Of a stretch of 64,000 nucleotides of DNA, positions 1 to 10,192 are shown piece after piece. Both the position numbers and the translations under genes were made by a program. Under the pieces are notes generated by a model. It was not told the DNA's origin. It was given only the letters and a program-made list of their open reading frames with translations, and did no database searches. The stretch lies in contig JAFEMH010002083.1 in assembly GCA_022495995.1 (NCBI GenBank), positions 124,001 to 188,000 on the forward strand, in the 5' to 3' direction. The number at the start of each line of letters is the position of its first letter. Positions within the stretch are counted from its first letter, which is position 1. The stretch is from Adenophora triphylla var. japonica (taxonomy: Eukaryota; Streptophyta; Magnoliopsida; Asterales; Campanulaceae).

Positions 1-279
1 GATGAATATATGAGCATTTGAAAAGAATACTTTATTTATTTTTGAAAATAAAATGTCTATCGTGTATGCAATATCTATACACACCATTAAAGTATAAACT
101 TTTTAAATTAATTTTAGTTATTGTACAATCTATACGGTTTGATTCATATTGAAGATACAAATATTTTTAATTATGCTTCATTTTTGTACAATGTAGGGAA
201 ATATAAATTAAATATATTGATTCATACATATATTATGTAGTACATGTATTATATGTGTATTTATTACAAAAGTAATAAT
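1..279. other. AT-rich intergenic sequence, no gene seen
   Basis: Low-complexity AT-rich DNA without a coding frame, terminal repeat or RNA gene that I can recognise. Confidence 0.6.
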
Positions 280-490
280 AATTCGAGTTTAACGAGCCGA
301 GTACGAACCGAATTCGAGCTGTTCGCGAACAAAAAATAATTTGAGTTTTTAACGAGTTCAAACGAGCCGAACACGAGTCGGCTCGTTAAAAAACCGAGCC
401 TGAAAAGTCGGTTTGAGCTCGAGTTGAGTTCACCTCGAGCCCACTCGAACTCGAGCTTTTACGAGTCGAGCCCTAGTTGAGCTCGAGCCA
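280..490. repeat. Dispersed GAGCTCG/CGAGCC-rich repeat
   Basis: This stretch is dominated by short related words such as AACGAGCCGA, GAGCTCGAG and ACGAGTCG on both strands. The pattern is common in dispersed eudicot intergenic repeats thought to be DNA-transposon termini. I see no clean terminal inverted repeat or target duplication, so the class is not assigned. Confidence 0.45.
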
Positions 491-683
491 GCTAGGTTCA
501 TGTAACAGCCCTATTCGTGTTGCACTTGTCATACTCGCAATAACAATCCAATTACTATCCCCTACTCCACTTTTTATCTTCTACTTTACTTTTCATACTC
601 GCGACACCTCCTCCACTATCAATATTATATTACTTGTTCTTACTCCCATCTCATTCAATTTTGGTCTCACTTGTTACAGACAA

Positions 684-1105
684 CTAAATGACGAAAACAT
701 TTCTAAGAATGCAAGAGGTTGAATAGAAAATACCTTCCTCGGTTGTAGGAGTACTCGTTCCTTCTTGAGACTTGATACCGTCAGAATTGAATGTTTGTTC
801 AAGCTTGGTCATAACATCTTTCGACGTACTAAGCCCTGCCACTATAGGAAGAACATCTTCACTGATGCTTCTTAAGATCATTTCATGAATAATTTGGTCC
901 ATTTCTCTCCAAAGCTTGTATTCCTCACTGTTTTCACTTAAATTCGTCACGGGACTTTCAAGGAAACCAAGCAGCTGTTGGCCACAAAGTTCCGACAATA
1001 TATGAGCTTTCCACGAGCTGTAGTTACTTGTAGTAAGCTTTATACAATGGCTGCTTTGCTGCCCTGCTATCGTTGGTGCTGCTACCTCTTGTATTTTGTT
1101 TTCTG
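684..1105 (-). pseudogene. Ty1/copia gag N-terminal fragment (UBN2-like)
   Basis: The minus-strand frame reads a copia gag N-terminal domain. It has the LTTSNYSSWKAHIL motif, a short GFLESP-type helix, then EYKLWREMDQIIHEMIL and a segment ending in DVMTKLEQTF. This order (LT-x-NY-xx-W, then LLGF, then W-xx-D, then A-x-W or V-x-KL) is typical of UBN2/Retrotran_gag domains. The frame is open from about 1105 down to 684 but has no clear upstream ATG, and no zinc knuckle, protease or polymerase follows. It is therefore a retrotransposon relic or a captured gag piece. Confidence 0.65.
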
Positions 1106-1144
1106 ATTAGAACAATCAATCAAACATCAAAAAAATAAAACATA

Positions 1145-1397
1145 CTCCCTCCGTCTCAAAATGATCTTCCTACTTTTTTTGTCATTATTACGAATGAACT
1201 TTGAGCAATAACTATAGGTTGATTTAATTATATTAGCGCATATCTAAAACTTGTAACTGATACACCATCAACAATACTATCAATAACAAGTTTTACATTT
1301 TCATTAGGATAATCAAATCAACCTATAATAGTTACTCAAAGTTCATTCGTAGTAATGACGAAAAAAGTGGGAAGACCATTTTAAGACGAAGACGGAG
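1145..1397. mobile_element. Stowaway-type foldback MITE
   Basis: The left end CTCCCTCCGTCTCAAAATGA is mirrored by a degenerate right end (..GACGAAGACGGAG). The two arms are inverted copies of each other over about 100 bp: CATTATTACGAATGAACTTTG on the left against CAAAGTTCATTCGTAGTAATG on the right. A TA precedes the left end. A half copy of the same family lies near 59085. Confidence 0.7.
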
Positions 1398-1496
1398 TTT
1401 AAACCGCTGGCTGCTGGTAAAGCACAGCACTATGGCTAGCGAAAAATGGCTGTGATCTCTTCTTCTCCTCTGAGGCTGATCTTCTTCTCCGACAAT

Positions 1497-1690
1497 ATTG
1501 ACAACATTCCCTGATCTTATCATCTCTACAAAAAGATTGAGAGCTTCAGAGGCAGCATATCCACTGTTGGGAATACCCAGAAATCATCGCAGTACAAGAA
1601 ACCACATTCCTTTTAGGCATTTCATCGAGCACCTTCAAAGCATACCTCAAATGCTCACTCTTTGTGCACAACACAATCAACCTTGTTAGG
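1497..1690 (-). pseudogene. Pentatricopeptide repeat (PPR) gene fragment
   Basis: The minus strand from 1690 reads about one PPR unit. It contains KVLDEMPKRNVVSCTAMISG, followed after a one-frame shift by GYAASEALNLFVEMIRSG. Both are hallmark PLS-class PPR sequence. Plant PPR proteins bind organellar RNA and have many repeats; only one to two survive here, with a frameshift after GYSQ. No start codon, targeting peptide or further repeats are visible, so this is a dead or transposon-captured fragment. Confidence 0.7.
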
Positions 1691-2328
1691 AGAAGATGGA
1701 GGTGTTAATTCTAAATGGTTGAAGTGTCACCGACGTCAAGCTTCACGTCGCCGGAGAAGACATCGGGAATGCTGTCAATTTTCCAAGAAAAAGATCATCC
1801 TCGCATGATCGCAGCCGTTTTGTCTTCCGTTAACAATGAACAGTTGGTGGTGTAAGAATAGGAGAGAGAGAAAAATGACCAAAGCTTATATAAAAAAAAA
1901 TGTGGTTAGATTACCACTGAAAAATATTTCTTTTTACTATTATATGTTGGGTGTATACCATCGATCAAAAAATTGTGCAAGGATTGGATTTAAGACCAAT
2001 CTACTATCCTCCAAATAAATAAATATTATAATAATAAATTAAATAAACTAAATATAAAATAAAATTTCAGAATCAAAATGAAATCTGAACAACGTCGCAA
2101 ATCTGATCTAATAGAGTCTAATAGAGGTCTGCATTGCAATGTCGTAAGACAAAAATTAGTGTCCGCTCGGGCTGCAGTTCATTCCAAACGTTATATTTAT
2201 ATTAAGGATACAATCATTCGGAACAAGTTATTGCACAAGAAATTATCCCGAGGAATTTACTGAATGCTTTAAAAAGATAGAAGGGAGAAAGAATATGAGT
2301 TTTTTTTTTGTGGGTTCCAAACACAATC
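1691..2328. other. Intergenic sequence, no supported gene
   Basis: AT-rich DNA. A 61-codon basic frame at 2078-2263 shows no recognisable domain. A short GC-richer patch at 1700-1830 may be residual gene sequence next to the PPR fragment, but no frame is convincing. Confidence 0.5.
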
Positions 2329-2808
2329 TGAGGCTACTTCCAATAAGGGAGTTGAGGTGGGGGTTGAGGGTGAGGTGGAGGGTTTAGTTGGTGTAATAAG
2401 GTAGTTGAAGTGGGGGTAGTTGAAGGGAGGAGTTGAAGAAGATCAACCGGGTTGAAGAAATTGGGGTGGGTCCCGCCATTGGACACGCGTCGCACGGTAA
2501 TTGGACCGCCTGAGGCGCGTGGATGACACCGCCCGACAAGGCGCGTCCCGTGCCTTTTTTTTTTTTTTTGAAAAATCCGGATAAGCCATGTGTCAATGTG
2601 TGATTGGTTCTTTGGAGATTTTTGATTTTATCTTTCTACCCCGTTTTTGAGCTCAATTATTTGACGTAAATAATTTTTTTTTTTTTTTTTTTTTTACCAA
2701 AAATCTGGAAATTTTTTTCTCTATAAAATGACATAACTTTCATATATTTTATACACCAACAAAAAAAAACCTCTCTTTTCTCTCAACATTACCCATCTTA
2801 TTTTCTAA

Positions 2809-3774
2809 ATGGATCCCAACAATCCCAATAATCCTTATTTCAACACTCAGAAGTCAAGTAATTTTCCACCAAATTACTCCAATCCTAATGATTTTCAATC
2901 CCCAAATCAATTTTATTATCCACCAAATGTCCCAAATGTCATGCCTTCAGCTGTACCCACCTGGAATCCATATTACGGTATGCAATTTCTACGACCTCCA
3001 CAACCACCACTACCCCCTCAAGAATCTGAATATCCCGAATATTCAACACAAATGGTTCTGGGTAGCAATAGCGGTGCTGATGAAGCTACTCCAACTCCAG
3101 AAGATGTAGGAGGTTCAAGCACTAGTCGGAGAAAAATTGTCAAATGGAGCACGAAGGACAATATAGTGCTACTCAGTGGGTGGATTAAGTTTGGAACCGA
3201 CAGTGTTGTCGGAAAAAATCAGAAGAGTGAATCGTTTTGGGGTAAGATTGCTGATTATTGTAACGAACATTGTGAATTTAACCCTCCCCGTGACGTAGTT
3301 TCATGCAAAAATCGTTTCAATTATATAAACGCCAAATTGGGCAAATGGGTAGGTGCATACGATAACGCAAAGCGTATGCAACAAAGTGGGTGGTCGGAGA
3401 ATGATGTTTTGAAAAAAGCTCACAAATTATATAAAACTGCTAACAATAGCACTTTTAATTTGATGGAGGAGTGGGTAGCTACCCGAGACCAACCACGCTA
3501 CGCAAGTCAGGTTGGAGGAAATACTGGATCAGATAGCAGTGGATCTAAAAGAGCACGAGAAGGTGATGGAGAGGATTCAAGCTCGGTTGGATCCATTCCT
3601 CGTCCTATGGGAAGGGACGCAGCTAAGAAAAAGGCGGGGAAGAAAAAAGTGGTATTGTCACCGGTAAAGGAACAAAAGTGGTCAGAATTCAAACAATTCA
3701 AAGCTCAAGAATTGGAACGATTTAATGACTTAGTCTCAAGACAAGAGAAGGCAAACAAAATTGCCATGGAATGA
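2809..3774 (+). CDS. PIF/Harbinger ORF1, Myb/SANT-like accessory protein
   Basis: This 321-residue protein starts at ATGGATCCCAACAATCCC and has a Pro/Asn/Tyr-rich N-terminus of about 100 residues. Residues ~110-215 form a trihelix-type domain (VKWSTKDNIVLLSGWIKFG, SESFWGKIADYCNEH, SCKNRFNYINAKLGKWVGAY). A basic linker and the start of a C-terminal helix follow. In this superfamily ORF1 partners the transposase in DNA binding and nuclear import. The stop at 3772 looks premature: the expected helical tail, ending LFEMLTEELFGN, continues in another frame from 3771 to 3884, so a small indel has cut off about 37 residues. It lies upstream of the transposase inside shared terminal repeats. Confidence 0.8.
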   Translation: MDPNNPNNPYFNTQKSSNFPPNYSNPNDFQSPNQFYYPPNVPNVMPSAVPTWNPYYGMQFLRPPQPPLPPQESEYPEYSTQMVLGSNSGADEATPTPEDVGGSSTSRRKIVKWSTKDNIVLLSGWIKFGTDSVVGKNQKSESFWGKIADYCNEHCEFNPPRDVVSCKNRFNYINAKLGKWVGAYDNAKRMQQSGWSENDVLKKAHKLYKTANNSTFNLMEEWVATRDQPRYASQVGGNTGSDSSGSKRAREGDGEDSSSVGSIPRPMGRDAAKKKAGKKKVVLSPVKEQKWSEFKQFKAQELERFNDLVSRQEKANKIAME

Positions 3775-4219
3775 CTCGGGCTAAAAATAGGAAAATATGG
3801 ATGCGGTTGAGTCAAATGGAGTCTCGCGATCATCATCAACAACAACTTTTCGAAATGTTGACTGAAGAGCTGTTTGGAAATTAATGTGTGTATTGTTGTT
3901 TTATGGCAATTAATGTGTGTAGGTTGCTTTATGTCAATTTTCTGCACTGATGTATTTCAAGATTCTCTTTATGTATCGGTACCTTTTTAATTAAATCTAT
4001 GTAATTCAAATCCGTCAACTCTATTGAATTGAAGCTTCAAATCCGTCAACCACGACCACTCATTTTACCTAACTCATTTTCTAATACCACGACCACTCAT
4101 TTTACCTAACTCATTTTCTAATAAATAGCACTCTCTTCTTTCATTTTTCCTACACCAAACACATTCTTCTTTTCTTCTTCCTACATCAAACACTCTCTCC
4201 TTTCCTTCCTTCTACATCA
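3775..4219. other. Inter-ORF spacer of the PIF/Harbinger element
   Basis: The first ~110 bases hold the frameshifted C-terminal tail of ORF1, ending at a TAA at 3882-3884. The rest is AT-rich spacer with a direct duplication of CACGACCACTCATTTTACCT (around 4050 and 4088). C/T-rich sequence precedes the transposase ATG and would suit a promoter or 5' leader. Confidence 0.6.
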
Positions 4220-5491
4220 ATGGATCCATCTGGATTTATTCCTTTCGATGTCGAAGCCTACAAAAGGCAACTTGAAATTGAGGAGAGTTTTATCATGAAC
4301 GAGTTTTTTCATGATAAAACTCCGAAAAAAACTCGAAAAAATTTGAAAAGAGATCACGCTTTGCACAATAAGAGCCTGATTGATGACTACTTTTCCGAAA
4401 ATGCTCTGTATAAAGATTATTTTCGACGCCGATATAGGATGCAGAAACATGTATTCCTCCGCATCGTCGAGGATCTTTCAAGCCATGACAAGTATTTCAC
4501 ACAACGATCCGATTGTTCCGGCAGAGAAGGCTTATCTCCATTAGCAAAATGTACCGCAGCCATGCGACTGTTAGCATATGGTATGTCCGCTGATTCTATT
4601 GATGAATACATTAAAATAGGGAAAACTACAGCGTTTGAGGCATTACAGAGATTCTGCAAGGGGGTCATTCAATTGTACGAGCAAGAGTACTTGAGAGCCC
4701 CAAACGAGGCTGACCTGCAAAGAATACTTGAGGTCAGTGAGAAGCGGGGGTTCCCAGGGATGATCGGGAGTATTGATTGCATGCACTGGGAGTGGAAAAA
4801 TTGTCCTACTGGTTGGGAAGGTCAATTTACTAGAGGTGATAAGGGAACCACTACGGTTATTCTTGAAGCTGTTGCAAGTCATGATTTATGGATCTGGCAT
4901 GCCTTTTTTGGATGTCCGGGAACATTAAACGATATAAATGTTCTGGACCGATCGCGCTTTCGATGATCTTGAAGCGAGGAAATACTCCACGAGTCAATTT
5001 CTTTGTGAATGAACGTCGGTATAATATGACATATTATCTGGCCGACGGTATCTACCCCTCTTATCCAGGCCTTCGTCAAATCCGTTAAACTTCCTCAAAG
5101 TGAAGAAGACAAGTTATTTGCAAAATACCAGGAGGCATATCGGAAGGATATAGAACGGGCATTTGGAGTGCTCCAAGCTCGATTTAAAATCATTCGAGAT
5201 CCAGCTCGAATGTGGCAGATAGAGGACTTGGCTATGATCATGAGAGCATGCATTATATTACATAATATGATCGTTGAGGATGAACGTGATACGTATTCTC
5301 AAAATTGGCTTCACTTTCAGGATCAGTCCGAGGCAAGTGGGTCTAGTACACAACAACCATTCTCAACTGAGGTATTACCAGCGTTTGAAAATCATGTACG
5401 TACTAGATCGGATTTGCGTGATCAAAGGGCTCATAAACAATTGCAGAACGATCTAGTCAAACACATATGGGCAAAGTTCGCAAATCGGTGA
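4220..5491 (+). pseudogene. PIF/Harbinger transposase (DDE_Tnp_4), frameshifted
   Basis: The first frame (4220-4966, 248 aa) carries an N-terminal helix-turn-helix region (FRRRYRMQKHVFLRIVEDL) and the first catalytic aspartate in GSIDCMHWEWKNCP. It then enters the GCPGTLNDINVLDRS block. The rest is spread over other frames. A middle piece has NTPRVNFFVNERRYNMTYY and LADGIYPSYP, holding the second catalytic Asp. A last frame (5168-5491) opens just after RKDIERAFG, whose Glu completes the D-D-E triad. I infer three small indels, near 4960, 4980 and 5070. All three catalytic motifs persist, but no single frame encodes them, so the enzyme is dead. Confidence 0.88.
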
Positions 5492-6000
5492 TTTTTAAAT
5501 TTTATTGTACCGTGAGTCGAGTCCTATGTATCGTATGCTTTTTTTTGCATCGTTTGTGGAACGAGCTAAGTTTATTGTAACTTTTCTTATTTTTATTAAA
5601 ATTAAAATATTCTCGTATTTATTTAATTGCTTCGAAAAAATTAATTAAGTGTGAATTAAAAAAAATCTCGAAATAAAAAAATTAAATAAAATCTCGAATT
5701 AAAAAAATTAAAAAAAAATTCGAATTTATAAATAAAAATATTAATAATTTATTGTTTAATAATAAATTATTATTATAATTTTAATTATAAAATTAATTTA
5801 TGTAAATAAAATAAAAAGTGGTGGGGTATAGAATGATGAGTTGGGAGGAGTTGAATTTTAAACTAAACTAGCTTATTGTGGGGGGTGTAGTTGAGAAAGT
5901 AGTTGAATGATTAAGTGGATGGAGAGAGAAGATGAGGTGTCGTAATATTAGGGTAGTTGAATGTTTTTGGTAGTTGACCTTATTGGACATAGCCTGATGC

Positions 6001-6457
6001 AGACTTTATATAGGTGAAATATTTCAATTTCAACCAATCACAATTCTTCAAATTGATTTTTGAAAGGTCACATTTTCGGACAAAACTGTTAAAACTTGTC
6101 TGAATAGTTTTTATATTGATAATATCCAAAATAAATTAACAATTATAAATAATACTTAAAAACTAAAATATCATTTATAAAAATTAATTTCTGATCAGAG
6201 ACACCAAGGCCCAATGGCCAATCTATAACTATAGATATATTTAGAGCGGTCAATACGGGTTGACGGGATAGAGCACGGCGGATCCAACCCGCCAAAGCCC
6301 GCCATTAAACGGGGCAAGACGGGCTGATCCAAATTTTTGGCGGGTTGAAAATAGTTATCCCAACTCAATCCACGTTGAGTTGGTGGATCATACGGGCCAA
6401 TCAAATAAATGAAATTTGTGATTGAAATTATGAGATGGACGGTATAACATGGATCGC
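6001..6457. other. Intergenic DNA with an hAT-like terminal fragment
   Basis: No gene is seen. From 6242 the sequence TAGAGCGGTCAATACGGG closely matches the left terminus of the hAT element at 53030 (TAGAGCCGTCAATACGGG) and is followed by GGGC/CGGG-rich DNA to about 6400. No matching right end or 8-bp duplication is visible, so it is a truncated relative. Confidence 0.5.
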
Positions 6458-6465
6458 AATTTAGA

Positions 6466-6989
6466 GGTCAAAATACGTTTACCCTCCTCAACTGTACACT
6501 AAATCCCATTTTGCATCCCCGCGCAAAAATTCGACCCATTTTGGTATCCAATGTTAAAATTATCCCACTTTGCCCCTTGAATCCTAACGAATGTTAGAAA
6601 TTTAACGAAATCGGTAATGTGCATGTCACATGATTGATATTTGTCTTTCTCATTTTAACTTATTATTTCCTTTAATTAAACTGTTAGCTCTTCTTATGTA
6701 AAATAAATTTTAAAAAATATTTATACATTATTTATTACATAAAAATATAAAAATTATATTATTAAAGTAATTTATATAAATTATTTTTTATTAATATCAA
6801 ATACTCCGTATATAAAATTAATAAAAATGATGTTTGAAATTATTTTTCGTTAAATTTCTAATATTTGTTAGGATTTAGGGGGCAAGTAGGATAATTTTAA
6901 TATTAGGTACCAAAGTGGGACGAATTTCACGTGAGAGGGTGCAAAATGGGATTTGGTGTATAGTTGAGGGGTCAAAGTAGTTTGGCCCT
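6466..6989. mobile_element. Mutator-type foldback MITE
   Basis: The two ends are inverted copies of each other for more than 100 bp: CTCAACTGTACACTAAATCC on the left and, on the complement of the right, CTCAACTATACACCAAATCC. They are flanked by an 8-bp direct repeat AATTTAGA (6458-6465 and 6990-6997), 9 bp with one mismatch. Long terminal inverted repeats with an 8-9 bp duplication fit the Mutator superfamily. The AT-rich centre has no coding capacity. Confidence 0.75.
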
Positions 6990-7011
6990 AATTTAGACCA
7001 CCATTTTTTTT

Positions 7012-7452
7012 TCAGCAGCAGTCCCAAATCCTAACAAACTTACCTTGAAGATTTGAGCCAAAGGTTGAAAGCAACTTTATCCATACATCCATGGCAGTTG
7101 AACATCCCACCACAGTAGCAAGAACATCTTGTTGGAGTGAACCCAATATCCATTCTTTAACAAGCCTGTCTGATCTTTTCCAAACTCGATATTCTTCACT
7201 CACCACCACCACCGCCGTTTTGCCATCGCTCTCTGCCTCCCCAACTGCGGTGGTGACGCTTTTTTCAGGCGGCGTCCGAATTGAGCCGTCAATGAAACCG
7301 GCCAACTCTTGACTCTCAAGGAGGCAAAGCATCTGGATTTCCCATAGAGGATAGTCATGAGAGCTAGATAACTTCATTGAAACAAAGCTTGATGGATTTA
7401 GAGTGGAGGGATAGGGATAAAGAGATGAAGAAGAAGATGATGAGGAAGCCAT
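7012..7452 (-). CDS. Copia gag-like protein fragment (UBN2 type)
   Basis: This 146-codon frame on the minus strand starts MASSSSSSSSLYPYPS and contains a copia gag N-terminal domain: VSMKLSSSHDYPLWEIQML, LAGFIDGS, EYRVWKRSDRLVKEWILGSL and AMDVWIKLLSTF. A Ser-rich leader before this domain is common in gag-derived plant ORFs. It ends shortly after the position where zinc knuckles or GAG-pre-integrase would follow. No pol is present and no LTRs were found around it, so it is a solitary gag piece. It could be a first exon, since the end of the frame diverges abruptly. Confidence 0.65.
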   Translation of the reverse strand: MASSSSSSSSLYPYPSTLNPSSFVSMKLSSSHDYPLWEIQMLCLLESQELAGFIDGSIRTPPEKSVTTAVGEAESDGKTAVVVVSEEYRVWKRSDRLVKEWILGSLQQDVLATVVGCSTAMDVWIKLLSTFGSNLQGKFVRIWDCC

Positions 7453-7622
7453 GACACAAAGTAGCTTACTGTTTATGCTAGTGAATAAATGAGAGCAAAG
7501 GACTGGTTATTTGAAGAAGACATTGGGAAGAAGTGGTGGTGTCCGTGTTTAATATGTGGGATCAGTTTTTAAGGCTTTTGCAGCCCATCCGTTTTAAATT
7601 TAATCTCAACCAGTCGTGTATA

Positions 7623-7898
7623 CTCCCTCCGTCCCGGCCGACCGAAGCGCTATTAGGGGTGGCACGCAAATTAAGGAAAAGTGTGGGAAGAAAAAATGTT
7701 GTGAGTGTAATTTAAAAATAGGAAAGAGAATTAGTGGAGAAAATAGTGAATTTAAAAAGTGTTGTGAGTGTAGAGGAGAGAGAATTAGTGGATGGGATAA
7801 TAGAATATTAATAAATATTTCCTTTTTAGGAAAGGGTGACGCTTCAAACGAGACACCATTTTGGGTAAAAAGTGACGCTTCGAGTGGAACAGAGGGAG
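7623..7898. mobile_element. Stowaway MITE
   Basis: Begins CTCCCTCCGTCCCGGCCGAC and ends ...GAACAGAGGGAG, with TA on each side (7621-7622 and 7899-7900). Subterminal AAGTGTTGTGAGTGTA and GAGAGAATTAGTGGA words, typical of this family, lie inside. Confidence 0.75.
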
Positions 7899-7902
7899 TA
7901 TA

Positions 7903-8733
7903 TCTATATCTTCTATATTATAAATGGAAACCCCCTTTTGAACGGTTCTATGAACAGTTCCAAGGGGGGAAATTCTCATTTTGCCCTTATACATTTGTCC
8001 CATTTCCATTTTGCCCTTAAAAAAAAAAAAAAAAAAAAAAATTGGGAGAGGAGACTCCGTCGCCGTCGGCGGTATTGTTTGTCCTAAACCATGCCGGCTC
8101 GGCCTCCTTAATCCTTGCTTCAACGATTCTGTTAGACCTCTCAGATTTCATTCAAATCAACAATTTGAGGTTGATGATTCAAAAGCAGGGACAGATCTTC
8201 TTGATATGATCCTCACCAAGGTACTGAGTGTGGAGAATGGGGATAACGGAAAGTGGAAAGAGAAAGAAAAGAAAAAGGAAAATAAACAAGGTTGCTGGAA
8301 AGTGGGAAAAGAAAAATCTTCTATATTATAAATGTATATTATAAATGGAAACCCCCTTTTGAACAGTTCAATGAACAGTTTCAAAGGGGGGAATTCCCAT
8401 TTTGCCCTTATATATTTGTCACTTTCCCATTTTGCTCTTAAAAAAAAAAAAATTGGGAGAGGAGACTCCGTCGGCGGTATTGTTTGTCCTAAACCACGCC
8501 GGCTCGGCCTCCTTAATCCTTGCTTCAACGATTCTGTTAGACCTCCCAGATTTCATTCAAATTAACAATTTGAGGTTGATGATTCAAAAGCAGGGACAGA
8601 TCTTCTTGATATGATTCTCACCAAGGTACTGGGTCTATTAAGATTAGTGGAGAATGGGGATAACGGAAAGTGAAAAGAGAAAGAAAAGAAAAAGGAAAAT
8701 AAACAAGGTTGCTGGAAAGTGGGAAAAGAAAAA
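7903..8733 (+). mobile_element. Helitron-type 5' end with tandem ~410-bp duplication
   Basis: TCTATATCTTCTATATTATA follows an A, as a Helitron 5' end should. The next ~410 bp is present twice in tandem (7909-8316 and 8317-8733). Each copy has the family marker (TATAAATGGAAAC, TGAACAGTT, CCCATTTTGCCCTTA, poly-A), then a GC-richer gene-like segment, then AG-rich DNA. The gene-like part reads through LLNPCFNDSVRP and KAGTDLLDMILTK and ends at AAG|GTACTG, which looks like an exon-intron boundary. No CTAG 3' hairpin follows either copy, so the right end is missing or unrecognised. Confidence 0.6.
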
Positions 8734-8893
8734 TAAGGTAGATGAAAGAGAAAAGAAAGAGAAAATGGTGAAGTTAGTTGTTGATGGAAGAAAAAGGAAA
8801 AATGGGGAGAAAAATACATGGAGGAAAATCAGCCACGTGGAGCAAAAAAAAATAAAAAAATAATAAAATAAAAATAAATAAATAAATAATATA

Positions 8894-9168
8894 CTCCCTC
8901 TGTCCCATAAGTCTTAAGAAAACTTTCTATTTTGGGCGTCCCATAACTCTTAAGAAATTTACTATTCCCTCCACTCATTCTCTCTCCTACATTATTTTAA
9001 TACTCACAACACATTATAATTTACTATTCCCTCCACTCATTCTCTCTCCTATTTAATTTTTCACACTCACAACACTTCTTCCACTCATTCTCTCTCCTAA
9101 TACTATAATAATATTCCTTAATTCCCGCGCAAAATGGAATCTTCTTAAGCCTTGCGGGACGGAGGGAG
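8894..9168. mobile_element. Stowaway MITE
   Basis: Ends CTCCCTCTGTCCCATAAGTC and ...CTTGCGGGACGGAGGGAG, flanked by TA. CATTCTCTCTCCTA subterminal words are repeated. It abuts a (TA)n tract (9169-9194) that separates it from the next MITE. Confidence 0.8.
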
Positions 9169-9194
9169 TATATATATATATATATATATATATA

Positions 9195-10186
9195 CTCCCT
9201 CCGTCCCACGTAAATGTGGACTTACTTTTTGGGTGTGAAAATTAAGGAAAAGTGGGAGAGAGAAATAGGTGGAGGAGATGTTTATGAGTATGAAAAATTA
9301 AATAGGAGAGAGAATGAGTGGGAAGAATAGTTAGACTACCCACAATGGTTTCAACCCACTCCCCCATTTCATCTAACACTTTTTACATTTTTTCTCATCC
9401 ACCTAATATTTCATCTACCCATTTCATCTGTCCCCTACAATAACTAACTTAAATTAAATTTTAACTCCCTCCAACTCATCATTTTATACCCCACCACTTT
9501 GAGTGTTTTTTTTTTTGTGTCAAAATCAAATGAAACTTATATCAATTTGTAGGGGAAAAAATGATGAATTTTGGTGAAAAAAAAATTAAAAAAAATTAAT
9601 TTACTAGGTGATAATTCAGTTCAAATTGAAAAATGAGTGTTTTTTTTGTGTCCAAATCAAATGAAACTTATATCAATTTGTAGGGAAAAAAAATGATGAA
9701 TTTTGGTGAATTTTTCTTTTAATTTTTAAATCATTTATTATGAGATAATTGAGCTTAAATAATTGGGTGAAAAAATGATAAAGTACGGACCAATGGGAGG
9801 CTTACACGTGGAAATTCAAGAAAAACAAAAAAAAGGGCAAAGGCGAACGCCACACGCGCCATCCCGGGCGGTGTGGCGCACTCGCCCAATTCGGACCAAT
9901 GGGACGCTGACACTTGGCGGATTAAAAAAAAAAAAAGTTTCAACCCGGATGAAACTTTTAATTTAGCCAACCCATTCAACCAAGTTTAATCCCTCCATTG
10001 CAGTGGCTTAGTTGTACAGCCATTGTGGCTAGTCTTAGGAGAGAGAATGTTGTGAGTGTAAAAGTGAAGTATGAGAGAGAATGAGTGAGTGGAATAGTGA
10101 ATATTTGTTTCCATTTTGGGCAGTCCACATTTACGTGGGACGGACCAAAATGGAAATAAGTCTGCATTTACGTGGGACGGAGGGAG
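9195..10186. mobile_element. Stowaway MITE split by a nested MITE
   Basis: The left end CTCCCTCCGTCCCACGTAAA is matched in inverse by the right end ...TTTACGTGGGACGGAGGGAG, with TA at both sides. The two halves (9195-9333 and 10035-10186) are separated by a complete insertion. A second internal copy of TTTACGTGGGACGGA sits at about 10130-10144, so the right terminus is partly duplicated. Confidence 0.8.
9334..10034. mobile_element. Tourist-like (PIF/Harbinger) MITE nested in a Stowaway MITE
   Basis: Terminal repeats are GACTACCCACAATGG and, on the complement of the right end, GACTAGCCACAATGG. A 3-bp TTA duplication flanks it (9331-9333, 10035-10037), as expected for PIF/Harbinger. A ~120-bp direct repeat around AAATCAAATGAAACTTATAT lies inside. 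A GC-rich block (CCACACGCGCCATCCCGGGC) resembles in style the block at 2460-2550 of the PIF element. Confidence 0.85.
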
Positions 10187-10192
10187 TATATA

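Larger units (their letters stand above)
2332..5994 (+). mobile_element. PIF/Harbinger DNA transposon with two ORFs
   Basis: The terminal inverted repeats are GGCTACTTCCAATAAGG on the left and, on the complement of the right end, GGCTATGTCCAATAAGG. They are flanked by a 3-bp direct repeat TGA (2329-2331 and 5995-5997). Subterminal words GTAGTTGAA and GTTGAGGTGG recur near both ends, as transposase-binding repeats often do. Inside are a Myb/SANT-like ORF1 and a PIF transposase in the same orientation, the usual two-gene arrangement of the superfamily. PIF elements usually duplicate TAA or TTA, so TGA is slightly off type. The transposase is frameshifted, making this copy non-autonomous now. 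Confidence 0.9.

Noticed and set aside
2078..2263. Small basic protein of 61 residues
   Set aside because: No recognised motif, AT-rich context and no homology I can recall; likely chance.
2332..5994. Autonomous PIF/Harbinger transposon
   Set aside because: The transposase needs at least three frame changes to be read through, so it cannot be made as one protein.
7785..8528. Several 100-130-residue frames on both strands
   Set aside because: They run across MITE and Helitron ends and poly-A tracts; only the short exon-like part has gene character.
8654..8863. Lys/Glu-rich 69-residue protein
   Set aside because: Low-complexity AG-rich DNA at the end of a Helitron-like duplication.
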